In this document: in pieces, positions 34,331 to 41,957 of the stretch
Layout: each line of letters opens with the position of its first letter
How positions within the stretch are numbered: the first letter of the stretch is position 1
Assembly (NCBI GenBank): GCA_944325605.1
Contig: CALVAX010000008.1
Location: forward strand, 36,128 to 100,127
From: Candidatus Gastranaerophilales bacterium
Lineage (GTDB): Bacteria > Cyanobacteriota > Vampirovibrionia > Gastranaerophilales > Gastranaerophilaceae
Length of the DNA stretch: 64,000 nucleotides
Reading direction: 5' to 3'
Translations under genes and position numbers: made by a program
The notes under the pieces: generated by a model
What the model saw: only the letters and a program-made list of their open reading frames with translations
Database searches by the model: none
Told to the model about the DNA's origin: nothing

Positions 34331-35275
34331 ATGAAAGTAAGCGTAAAAGTGCCGGCAACAACGGCAAATCTAGGTCCCGGATTTGATTGTATGGGGATGG
34401 CATTGCCAATATACAATACAATAACTATAGAAGAAACTGTTCTGCCCGGAACCGGCGTGGAAATCAATGTAATTGCTGATGACGACAAAACTGATGAATT
34501 GTCGCTTGAGCACATCCCGATGGACGAAAACAGTATTATATACAAAGCTGTAGAGCTTCTGTACAATTCAATAGGGCAAACGCCAAGTGAATTAAAAATT
34601 ACGGTGCATTCACAAATTCCGATAGCCAGAGGTCTCGGGAGCAGTGCTTCCGTAATTGTCGGTGGACTGCTTGCGGCAAATGAACTTTTGGGCAAACCGG
34701 CGGATGAAGCAGCTTTGTTATCAATCGCAACTGAAGTCGAAGGGCATCCGGACAATGTTACTCCTGCAATCGTTGGCGGTCTGGTTTTAACCTCAAGCGA
34801 AGACGACGGAAGCATTATATATAAAAAGCTTGATTGGCCAAAAGAATGGACTATAACCGTTTGTGTGCCTGAATATGAGCTTGCGACTGACATATCCCGC
34901 TCTGTTCTTCCAAAAGAGGTTCCAATGGAAGATGCGGTGTTTAACGCAAAACGGTTAGGAATGTTTGTTCACGCTATTCATACAAAAGATTCAGCTCTTA
35001 TGAAGCTTGCTCTAAAAGATAAATTGCATCAGCCTTATAGAATGAAACTTGTTCCTGGGTTGGAAAAAATTATTGAAAATCTTAAGCATGAAGAAAATGT
35101 TATCGGCTGTGTTTTAAGCGGTGCCGGCCCATCGATTCTTGTTATCAGCGAAAAAAATAATCTTGATAAAATTCAGTCGATTGTAAAAGATACATGGGCT
35201 GATTTGAACGTAAAAGCCGATATTTACACCCTTCCGGTAGAGGAAAAAGGTGCCGAAATAATAAAAATTGATTAA
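34331..35275 (+). CDS. thrB: Homoserine kinase
   Basis: A 314-residue GHMP kinase. VPATTANLGPGFDCMGMAL opens the protein, the phosphate loop is PIARGLGSSASVIVGG, EVEGHPDNVTPAIVGG follows, and the third GHMP motif is GCVLSGAGPSIL near the C-terminus. It phosphorylates homoserine in threonine biosynthesis. Own promoter and ribosome binding site. thrC and hom are not in the window. The ferredoxin gene follows 47 bases downstream on the same strand. Confidence 0.95.
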   Translation: MKVSVKVPATTANLGPGFDCMGMALPIYNTITIEETVLPGTGVEINVIADDDKTDELSLEHIPMDENSIIYKAVELLYNSIGQTPSELKITVHSQIPIARGLGSSASVIVGGLLAANELLGKPADEAALLSIATEVEGHPDNVTPAIVGGLVLTSSEDDGSIIYKKLDWPKEWTITVCVPEYELATDISRSVLPKEVPMEDAVFNAKRLGMFVHAIHTKDSALMKLALKDKLHQPYRMKLVPGLEKIIENLKHEENVIGCVLSGAGPSILVISEKNNLDKIQSIVKDTWADLNVKADIYTLPVEEKGAEIIKID

Positions 35276-35322
35276 GTAAAAATGGCAATGTATCTGCATT
35301 AAAAATCTGTAATACTTACAAT

Positions 35323-35505
35323 ATGATGCGGATAAGAGTTTCTAATGAATGCGTAGGCTGCGGAACCTGCTCTTTGCTAAGTCCGGAAGTATTTGAAATT
35401 TATAAAAATTTCTCAATTCCAAATCAATTAAAGGTTCCGGGGCACGAAGAAGAATGTATTGATGCGGCAATAAATTGCCCTGTCGGTGCTATCAGTGTTG
35501 ATTAA
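35323..35505 (+). CDS. Single-cluster [4Fe-4S] ferredoxin
   Basis: A 60-residue ferredoxin with C-V-G-C-G-T-C near the N-terminus and N-C-P-V-G-A near the C-terminus, supplying the four ligands of one [4Fe-4S] cluster. A further Cys six residues before the last ligand may form a disulfide, as in Thermotoga-type ferredoxins. It is a soluble electron carrier for anaerobic metabolism. Two tandem ATG codons mark the start. The hairpin after it is oriented mainly for the opposite strand. Confidence 0.9.
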   Translation: MMRIRVSNECVGCGTCSLLSPEVFEIYKNFSIPNQLKVPGHEEECIDAAINCPVGAISVD

Positions 35506-35523
35506 TGTCTGTTATTTAAGTAT

Positions 35524-35555
35524 TAAAAAAGCCCCCTTGCATTTGCAAGGGGGCT
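35524..35555 (-). terminator. Rho-independent terminator
   Basis: AGCCCCCTTGC (35530-35540) pairs with GCAAGGGGGCT (35545-35555) around ATTT, with a minus-strand T tract. It ends the gene at 35565-36083 and may also stop ferredoxin transcription. Confidence 0.88.
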
Positions 35556-35564
35556 AAAAATTTA

Positions 35565-36083
35565 TTATCCCTGACCTGTGTATTGCGGAACAAAGTCTTG
35601 TTGTGAAGATTTTTCCATTTCTTCTGCGGCTTTTTCCTGACCCTCTATGAGTTTCAGTCTTGATTCAATGTTAGCCTTTCTAACAGCCAGATTTTCTTCC
35701 AATGATTTGAGCGGTTCCAGTTGTGCCTCTTTTACCATATCAAAATAATTAGCCCAGACAGATTGTGCGTTTGCATATCTGTAATTTGCTTCCTGTTGCA
35801 ATACACTAAAGCCTTGAAGTTTTTGTGCATCTACACCTGTCAAACTTGTAGGGTTGCTGGGATCAAATCCAGCGAAATCTGCGGCTCCAAAGACAGATTG
35901 CATCATTTGCTGCCTCAACATCAAATCACCGTTTCGCTGCTGGGCAACAAGCATCTTTTCCGCTTGACCAATCTGCTTGGTCACCCGGTTCATCTGCGAC
36001 ATGATGGAGGTCAACTCGTGCTGGAGTTGAAGCCGCATTCGCGATGTTTGCATTTTTAAGTATGCGCCGGTTAGGAAACCCAT
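35565..36083 (-). CDS. Small all-helical secreted-like protein (MGFLTGAYLKMQTSRM start)
   Basis: A 172-residue Gln/Met-rich helical protein with no Sec signal. The N-terminal helix runs from MGFLTGAYLKMQTSRMRLQL to about residue 70. A short Pro/Gly/Ser turn region (FDPSNPTSLTG) is followed by two further helices ending in an acidic coiled coil and a disordered QG-rich tail. TSRM lies at nearly the same position as in the 657-residue protein at 18948. Size, helical hairpin shape and lack of signal resemble small type III needle, rod or translocator-like proteins, but sequence identity to those families is not evident. Single-gene unit. Confidence 0.65.
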   Translation of the reverse strand: MGFLTGAYLKMQTSRMRLQLQHELTSIMSQMNRVTKQIGQAEKMLVAQQRNGDLMLRQQMMQSVFGAADFAGFDPSNPTSLTGVDAQKLQGFSVLQQEANYRYANAQSVWANYFDMVKEAQLEPLKSLEENLAVRKANIESRLKLIEGQEKAAEEMEKSSQQDFVPQYTGQG

Positions 36084-36113
36084 CTTAAACCTCTATTCTT
36101 TTAGTCCTCGTTA

Positions 36114-36134
36114 AATATATAAAGTATATTTATT
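36114..36134 (-). promoter_or_regulatory. Shared AT-rich upstream element
   Basis: The coding strand reads AATAAATATACTTTATATAT, 31-50 bases before the ATG at 36083. It shares AAATATACTT with the elements before 16926 and, in part, 7717. Confidence 0.5.
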
Positions 36135-36300
36135 ATTTGTAATTTACTTTATTAATACTTTTTTTTACAAAAATTTACAAATGTTTACATTATCAATTTA
36201 AAATTTATAATTTATTTATTTCAATCTGTAACTTTTTTGCAAAAAAACTCTTTTGCTGTTAAACTTGTGAGGTATTTAAGATTATTTGAAAGGTTTTTAG

Positions 36301-37356
36301 ATGATATCAGCACGCTTTTTTTCGGTTAAAAATATTGCATTTATTGCGGGCATCGTAATTCTTTTGTTAATTTTACCCAAAATCACCGGTATTGTAATGC
36401 TGTTCTTTGCAGCATACGTAATCGCCTGTGCTATGGATCCTTTTGTTGAAAAATTGCAGACAAAATTAAAGAATAACCGTACGCTTGCTGCTGTCATTAC
36501 TGTTTTTGGCGGTTTGCTGGCGTTGTTTGCACTGTTTGCTCCGATTATTGCAATTGCGTATAAAGAAATAAAAACCTTCATTCAGGTCTTTCCTGACAAA
36601 ATTATGGATGCAGCAAATTATTTAACAACGCTGAAGGTGTACGGTCATAGAATTGCAGATCTTGTTAATCTGAGTTCTATTCTTGATACAAATCCTGATT
36701 TTGCGCATAGTGTTTTCAGCCAGTCCTGGAATATTACAATCGGAATTTTCCAGTTCTTTGTTGTAACCGTTGCTATCGGTATGATTATTTTTTATCTGCT
36801 TGTTGATAAAACTTATTTAACAGAAAAATTTCTTGAACTTTTTCCGCAAAATTTAAAGGATAGAGCGGGATTTATCTTCAACACAATCAGCAGCAAAGTC
36901 GGCGGATACGTAAGGGCTCAGGTTCTTTCAATGCTTGCAATCGGCTTGATGCAAATGCTGGTGCTTCTTATGCTGGGTGTTGATTATCCGCTTTTGCTGG
37001 GTTTAATTACCGGCTTAATGGACATTGTTCCTGTCTTAGGGCCTACAATAGCGCTGGTTATAATTCTTCTTGTTGCATATCCTGTCGGTATTGTTAAGCT
37101 GATTTTACTTTTAGTAACATTCTTCCTAATACAGCAGGCTTCTAATATTGTTGTAAGACCGCTGTTGTTCGGAAAATTTATGAAACTTCATCCGTTGACA
37201 ATATTTCTGGCATTGTTTGTTTGCGAACAATTTTTAGGATTTCTCGGGGTTTTACTTTCACCGGCAATTGCTTCAACAATATGCGTTTTGATTGATGAAC
37301 TTTATATAAAACCGATTAATGAAAAGTCTGATCCAAATCAGGAGGCCAATGAGTAA
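36301..37356 (+). CDS. AI-2E family transporter (PerM-like membrane protein)
   Basis: A 351-residue membrane protein with about seven to eight hydrophobic helices. Family hallmarks are the internal GLITGLMDIVPVLGPTIALV and the C-terminal VVRPLLFGKFMKLHPLTIF. Members export autoinducer-2 (TqsA), move sodium or protons, or have unknown substrates. AAAGG precedes the ATG. Its stop overlaps the start of the radical SAM gene by eight bases, so the two are translationally coupled. Confidence 0.88.
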   Translation: MISARFFSVKNIAFIAGIVILLLILPKITGIVMLFFAAYVIACAMDPFVEKLQTKLKNNRTLAAVITVFGGLLALFALFAPIIAIAYKEIKTFIQVFPDKIMDAANYLTTLKVYGHRIADLVNLSSILDTNPDFAHSVFSQSWNITIGIFQFFVVTVAIGMIIFYLLVDKTYLTEKFLELFPQNLKDRAGFIFNTISSKVGGYVRAQVLSMLAIGLMQMLVLLMLGVDYPLLLGLITGLMDIVPVLGPTIALVIILLVAYPVGIVKLILLLVTFFLIQQASNIVVRPLLFGKFMKLHPLTIFLALFVCEQFLGFLGVLLSPAIASTICVLIDELYIKPINEKSDPNQEANE

Positions 37357-38890
37357 AACTGATATATACCTGTATGACAGAAATATTGCTAAAAATGCGG
37401 ATTATACGGTATGGCTTGCGTTTCCGGGAGTAAAATCTTTTGCATTATCTTCACTCGGGTATCTGTGGATGTTTAAAGATATTGACCAGCTTGAGGATGT
37501 CAATATTGAAATGCTCTGTACTGATTCAAAAACTACCAGATATCGTAGCGAAAATGTTGATTTAATAGGATTTTCATTTACATTTGATATGGATTTTTTA
37601 TCAATATTCTCGACTCTGGAAAGATTTTCGCTTCCATTAAAATCATCAGAGCGGGGCAGTGATTGTCCGCTTGTTTTTGCGGGAGGGCCTGTTGTAAGCG
37701 CAAATCCGGTTCCGTACAAGGATTTTTTTGATTTTATAATCATTGGCGACGGAGAAGATATTAATTTAAAAGTTGTAGAACTGTGCAAAAATAACAAGGG
37801 CAAACCTAAACAGAAAATTCTGGAAAAACTTTCGGAGCTTGAAGGTATTTATGTGCCTACAATAAAGCAAGACCGTGTCAAAAAGCTCACAAAATGCCTT
37901 GAAAGCTGCGTTTTCACTCCGATTATAAGTTCGGATGCATTTTTCAGCAATACGTTTATTATAGAAATGTCAAGAGGATGTGCAAACAGATGCGGATTTT
38001 GTCTGGCGTCTTATATGAATCTGCCTTTGAGGAGTGCACCTTATGAATCTGTTTTAAATGCTATAGATTTAGGGCTAAAATATACTGATAAAATTGCTCT
38101 GCTAGGCGCACAAATCAGCGCACACCCGAAGTTTGCCGAAATCTTCAAATATATTGACAACAAAATTAAATCAGGGCAAAAAATAGAAATGAGTGTATCT
38201 TCTTTACGGGTAGATGCCGTACAGCCTGAAATAGTTAAAACACTTGTAGATGCAGGCCAAAAGAATATCACGCTCGCAATTGAAGCCGGAAGTGAACGCC
38301 TGAGAAAAGTAATAAACAAAAATTTAACAGAAGAAAAAATATTTGAAGCTGTAAATATATCGGCTAATGCAGGGTTAAAGGGGCTTAAATTCTATGGAAT
38401 GATAGGACTTCCGACGGAAACCGGGGAGGATATCAATAGTCTTGTTTCGCTTGCTGAAAAAATTAAAAAGAGTTATAAAGGATTTGATATAAGTTTTGGT
38501 TTTTCAAGTTTTGTTCCAAAGCCAAACACGCCGTTCCAGTGGATAGGCCGCGAAGCAACGAAAGTTCTGGAACAAAAAGCTCAATTCCTGAAAAAAGAAA
38601 TGCACAAACTTGGAGTTCAAGCCTCGGTTTCAAGTATAAAATGGGATTACTGGCAGGCTGTTCTTTCCCGCGGAGGAGAAGGTTTTACTGACTTTTTAAT
38701 TGATGTTTATAAAAACGGCGGAAAACTCGGTGATTTTAAGAAATCCGCCGCAAAGAACCAAATAAATTCCGACTATTACGCACTCGAAACCTTTGATTTT
38801 GACGCAAATCTTCCGTGGAATTTTATTGACGTTAAACCGGGCAAAGATTTTTTGAAAACCGAATGCACACAATTATTATTAAAGAAATAG
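37349..38890 (+). CDS. B12-binding-type radical SAM protein
   Basis: A 513-residue protein. The N-terminal ~190 residues form a Rossmann-like domain of the cobalamin-binding type (LVFAGGPVVSANP, FDFIIIGDGED), though a D-x-H-x-x-G motif is not evident. Then follows the radical SAM site SRGCANRCGFC with C-x3-C-x2-C, continuing to SSLRVDAVQPEIVKTLVDAG and KFYGMIGLPTETGEDI. The C-terminal domain is typical of TIGR03960-like Fe-S proteins. The start is the ATG at 37349 with AGGAGG three bases before it; an in-frame ATG at 37319 is inside the upstream gene. The reaction is unknown. Confidence 0.87.
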   Translation: MSKTDIYLYDRNIAKNADYTVWLAFPGVKSFALSSLGYLWMFKDIDQLEDVNIEMLCTDSKTTRYRSENVDLIGFSFTFDMDFLSIFSTLERFSLPLKSSERGSDCPLVFAGGPVVSANPVPYKDFFDFIIIGDGEDINLKVVELCKNNKGKPKQKILEKLSELEGIYVPTIKQDRVKKLTKCLESCVFTPIISSDAFFSNTFIIEMSRGCANRCGFCLASYMNLPLRSAPYESVLNAIDLGLKYTDKIALLGAQISAHPKFAEIFKYIDNKIKSGQKIEMSVSSLRVDAVQPEIVKTLVDAGQKNITLAIEAGSERLRKVINKNLTEEKIFEAVNISANAGLKGLKFYGMIGLPTETGEDINSLVSLAEKIKKSYKGFDISFGFSSFVPKPNTPFQWIGREATKVLEQKAQFLKKEMHKLGVQASVSSIKWDYWQAVLSRGGEGFTDFLIDVYKNGGKLGDFKKSAAKNQINSDYYALETFDFDANLPWNFIDVKPGKDFLKTECTQLLLKK

Positions 38891-38903
38891 AAATTTAAAA
38901 GCC

Positions 38904-39527
38904 TTAGAGCGGAGTGTAATCCGAGTATATTAAACTTTTCCAGCTTTCAAAGTAACTTATCTGCGTAGCACTTCCGGTTTTAATATAAATATTAGGCATT
39001 GAAGCCGGCGGAATATTGATGGCGTCGCATATTGCAGCCTTAATAATATCAGGATGGGTTACGACAATAACCCGATTTTGAATGTTTTCTTCAACAATTT
39101 TGTTGATAATAATGCTTATTCTTTTTACAAAATCACAAACAGATTCAGCATCATCAGGCGTTGCAACCGTAGGATCGGTCATTAATCTTTTGAATTCTTC
39201 AGGATATTTTTGTTCAATCTGCTCATAGGTAAGACCGTTAAAACTTCCGCATTTTCTGGGAGTTAATTCATCAAGAATTTCATAGTCCTTCTTGTACAGT
39301 TTTGATATAACCTCAGCGGTTTGAAGGGTTCTCGTTGCAGGAGAAGAATAAATTTTATCATTCTTAATAGCTCTTAATTTTAAAAATTCAGTTATTTTTT
39401 CAACCTCGGTTTGTCCTGCATCATTTAACTGAGGATAGTTAAGGACATCTGAAAAACGCCCTTCCTCTGAATATATGGTTGCTCCATGGCTTATGAAAGT
39501 TATTTTACATTTTCTGCTAAAGTACAT
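38904..39527 (-). CDS. Histidine phosphatase superfamily protein with altered R-H-G motif
   Basis: A 207-residue phosphoglycerate-mutase-like protein. The usual LVRHGE motif reads TFISHGAT: the catalytic His is kept, but the neighbouring phosphate-binding Arg is Ser. The second Arg (SSPATRTLQTAEVI), the acidic region and the second His (VVTHPDIIKAAIC) are present. The ATG at 39527 with GAGG upstream is the correct start; the frame continues 89 codons further upstream only as a shadow of leuD. It may be a weak phosphatase or a binding protein. Confidence 0.82.
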   Translation of the reverse strand: MYFSRKCKITFISHGATIYSEEGRFSDVLNYPQLNDAGQTEVEKITEFLKLRAIKNDKIYSSPATRTLQTAEVISKLYKKDYEILDELTPRKCGSFNGLTYEQIEQKYPEEFKRLMTDPTVATPDDAESVCDFVKRISIIINKIVEENIQNRVIVVTHPDIIKAAICDAINIPPASMPNIYIKTGSATQISYFESWKSLIYSDYTPL

Positions 39528-39618
39528 TGTTATATCCTCAATAATTTTTAATCCTTTGAAATTATAGCATATAATCTTATTTTTTTGTAGTATTATGTAG
39601 AAAAACAAGGAGGAAATC

Positions 39619-40116
39619 ATGAAAGGAAAAGCCTTTAAATTTGGTGATAACATATCAACTGACCACATTGCTCCGGGAAGATTGTTCCATTTGCGCTCAA
39701 ACCTGGAAGAATTTGCAAAGCATGTGCTTGAAGATGCCGATGAAACCTTTGCAGCAAGAATGCATAAAGGCGATTTTGTTGTTGCAGGAAACAATTTCGG
39801 GCTTGGCTCCTCCAGAGAACACGCTCCTCAAATTATAAAAATTGCCGGCGTCGGCGCTGTTATAGCAAAATCCTTTGCTAGAATTTTTTACCGCAATGCT
39901 ATTAATATCGGGCTTCTGGCAATAGAATGCGATACTGATGCTATTGATGCCGGAGATGAATTGGATGTTGATATTGAAAAAGGTATAATTACAAATCTGA
40001 CAAACGGCGCTGTTATTCAGATTGAACCAATTCCTCCTGTTATGCGCAAAATGCTTGCAGACGGCGGACTGGTTGAGCATATCAAAAAGCACGGTGACTT
40101 TAAACTGGAAAATTAG
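39619..40116 (+). CDS. leuD: 3-isopropylmalate dehydratase small subunit (LeuD/HacB-type)
   Basis: A 165-residue swivel-domain subunit of the aconitase superfamily: KFGDNISTDHIAPGR at the start, GNNFGLGSSREHAP (the specificity loop), SFARIFYRNAINIGLL and a short C-terminus. It pairs with LeuC to isomerise 2- to 3-isopropylmalate in leucine synthesis; homoaconitase-like specificity is possible. Strong AAGGAGG site. LeuC is not adjacent. Confidence 0.9.
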   Translation: MKGKAFKFGDNISTDHIAPGRLFHLRSNLEEFAKHVLEDADETFAARMHKGDFVVAGNNFGLGSSREHAPQIIKIAGVGAVIAKSFARIFYRNAINIGLLAIECDTDAIDAGDELDVDIEKGIITNLTNGAVIQIEPIPPVMRKMLADGGLVEHIKKHGDFKLEN

Positions 40117-40122
40117 GTCTTA

Positions 40123-40767
40123 TTACCATAGTTTGTAATCATCCAGCAGCTTTTTAGCTTTGCTCAAATCCCTCTTGTCAAGGATTACGTATTCATTTGT
40201 CTGGTTGTTTATTATACAAAATGTTTTTGCACAGCTTGTATAAAAATCTTTTACGGCTTTAAGTTTCTCTTTTTCCTTTTCCATTTTATTTATAAGCAAC
40301 TTGGAGTCACCTTTTTGCGGAACATAATTAGCGGCTTTGATAGATTTCAAAACTCGTTTTTCGTAAATTTTTACACCATCAGCCGTAGAAAATTTATTTT
40401 TATAATTGCCGTCATTTCTGACGTTTTTGAGATACAAATCAATTTCTTTATGAAAACTTTCACTGTCAGAAGGCGAAAATGAACCTTTTTTATACTCATA
40501 GAGAACTGATTTTTTATTTTTATCAATAAAAAGATAATAAAAATAGTCGTACTCTTTAGCGCTTTTAAGAACAATTTCCGGAATCGGCTGCGGCAGATAT
40601 TCAGGAATATATTCAACAATACGGTGATTAGCCTGATCAATCTTTTTTATATGCACATTTGGTGACAGCTTGTCGCCTGTATCATAGTCGCTTTTCATAA
40701 AAAATACCGCATACAGCAAAAATCCTGCAAGCAAAGCTATCAGCCATAAATACAATTTTATCCTCAT
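40123..40767 (-). CDS. Hypothetical single-pass membrane protein
   Basis: A 214-residue protein with an N-terminal membrane anchor (LWLIALLAGFLLYAVFF) and a Lys/Asp/Tyr-rich soluble domain containing paired cysteines (SCAKTFCIIN) and a closing acidic-basic helix. It reads as an anchored extracytoplasmic domain. No family is recognised. AAAAGGAGAG precedes the ATG. It converges on leuD with six bases between. Confidence 0.55.
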   Translation of the reverse strand: MRIKLYLWLIALLAGFLLYAVFFMKSDYDTGDKLSPNVHIKKIDQANHRIVEYIPEYLPQPIPEIVLKSAKEYDYFYYLFIDKNKKSVLYEYKKGSFSPSDSESFHKEIDLYLKNVRNDGNYKNKFSTADGVKIYEKRVLKSIKAANYVPQKGDSKLLINKMEKEKEKLKAVKDFYTSCAKTFCIINNQTNEYVILDKRDLSKAKKLLDDYKLW

Positions 40768-40848
40768 GTAATCTCTCCTTTTGACAGGTTACATTATAAC
40801 GTAACTTAAAAAATTTTTCAATTTTATTAAGCGATTATGTGTATTGAC

Positions 40849-40877
40849 TTGACAGTATGGCATATTTGAATTTTAAT
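40849..40877 (+). promoter_or_regulatory. Promoter of rpsL-rpsG
   Basis: Perfect TTGACA (40849-40854), 17 bases, then TTTAAT (40872-40877). It lies about 160 bases upstream of the rpsL ATG. Confidence 0.75.
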
Positions 40878-40935
40878 AGAAACAGACATAGCCGGATTTT
40901 TTCGTGCTGACCAGCCGGTTTGTCAGGCAAAAATA

Positions 40936-40969
40936 GGACGTAGGAACCATTCAACAGGTTCGGCAGTCC
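40936..40969 (+). promoter_or_regulatory. Stem-loop in the rpsL leader
   Basis: GGAC (40936-40939) pairs with GTCC (40966-40969), and inside it GAACC (40944-40948) pairs with GGTTC (40957-40961). The surrounding leader also carries repeated CCGG blocks. Position and structure fit an autoregulatory ribosomal-protein leader. Confidence 0.5.
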
Positions 40970-41044
40970 AGTCATACCGGAATGCGTAAGGGTTTCAGGA
41001 TATGGTTTTGCCGAAATGATGTAATTAACTAAAAGGAGAAACAA

Positions 41045-41431
41045 ATGCCTACAATTAACCAGCTTGTACGTCGTGAACGTAAAAAGCTTACAGACAAAAC
41101 AAAATCTCCTGCTTTGATGGATTGCCCTCAAAGACGTGGAGTTTGCACAAGGGTTTACACAACAACCCCTAAAAAACCGAACTCAGCTTTAAGAAAAGTT
41201 GCAAGGGTTCGTTTAACAAACGGATTTGAAGTTACTTCATATATCCCGGGTATCGGACACAACCTTCAGGAACACAGTGTTGTTCTTATCAGAGGCGGCA
41301 GGGTTAAAGACCTTCCTGGTGTACGTTATCACATTGTAAGAGGTACTCTTGATACTGCAGGTGTTGCTAACAGAACACAAAGCAGATCCAAGTACGGTGC
41401 CAAAAAGAATGCTAAAGGAGGTAAGAAGTAA
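41045..41431 (+). CDS. rpsL: 30S ribosomal protein S12
   Basis: A 128-residue S12, the decoding-centre protein. It has [13 protein letters not shown], the conserved [17 protein letters not shown] with wild-type lysine at the streptomycin-resistance position, [19 protein letters not shown] and [20 protein letters not shown] precedes the ATG. Its stop overlaps the rpsG start by one base. Confidence 0.98.
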   Translation: MPTINQLVRRERKKLTDKTKSPALMDCPQRRGVCTRVYTTTPKKPNSALRKVARVRLTNGFEVTSYIPGIGHNLQEHSVVLIRGGRVKDLPGVRYHIVRGTLDTAGVANRTQSRSKYGAKKNAKGGKK

Positions 41432-41901
41432 TGTCTAGACGTTCTAAACCCGCAAAACGTGTACCGTTAGCTGATCCGGTATATAACAGTGTTGACGTTT
41501 CAAAATTTATCAACAGAATAATGAGACGTGGTAAAAAATCATTGGCTGAAAAAATCTTCTATCAGACAATGGAAAGAATTAAAGAAAGAACTAATCAGGA
41601 TCCTATGGAAGTTTTCCAGAAAGGTCTTTCAAATGCAACTCCGTTGTTGGAAGTTAAAGCAAGACGTATCGGCGGTTCAACATATCAGGTTCCTATTGAA
41701 GTTAAAGCAGACAGAGGTTTTGCTCTTTCTTCAAGCTGGATTATTGATTTCGCTAAAAAGCGCGGCGGTAAATCAATTATAGAAAAATTGACTAACGAAA
41801 TTATTGATGCTTCTAACGGAACAGGTGCAGCTTGCAAAAAACGCGAAGATACCCACAAAATGGCTGAAGCTAACAAAGCTTTTGCTCATTACAGATATTA
41901 A
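41431..41901 (+). CDS. rpsG: 30S ribosomal protein S7
   Basis: A 156-residue S7 that nucleates assembly of the 16S rRNA 3' domain: RRSKPAKR at the start, KFINRIMRRGKKSLAEKIFY, the RRIGGSTYQVPIEV beta hairpin and KREDTHKMAEANKAFAHYRY at the end. In most bacteria fusA and tufA follow; here a terminator follows directly. Confidence 0.98.
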   Translation: MSRRSKPAKRVPLADPVYNSVDVSKFINRIMRRGKKSLAEKIFYQTMERIKERTNQDPMEVFQKGLSNATPLLEVKARRIGGSTYQVPIEVKADRGFALSSSWIIDFAKKRGGKSIIEKLTNEIIDASNGTGAACKKREDTHKMAEANKAFAHYRY

Positions 41902-41918
41902 TTTTTAATTAATAGTTC

Positions 41919-41948
41919 AAAAAATCCCGTCATATGGCGGGATTTTTT
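41919..41948 (+). terminator. Terminator of rpsL-rpsG
   Basis: AAAAAATCCCG (41919-41929) and CGGGATTTTTT (41938-41948) form a long stem with a T tract. It also suits the convergent gene ending at 41958. Confidence 0.9.
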
Positions 41949-41957
41949 GTTTGTTAG

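Noticed and set aside
34309..34893. 194-codon minus-strand frame
   Set aside because: Lies entirely antisense to thrB, whose family motifs are unambiguous.
38904..39794. Longer frame giving a 296-residue phosphatase
   Set aside because: The extra 89 N-terminal codons lie antisense to leuD and lack a ribosome binding site; the family motif starts right after the ATG at 39527, which has GAGG upstream.
40835..41131. 98-codon minus-strand frame over the rpsL leader
   Set aside because: It is antisense to the rpsL promoter, leader and first codons; composition follows the leader structure.
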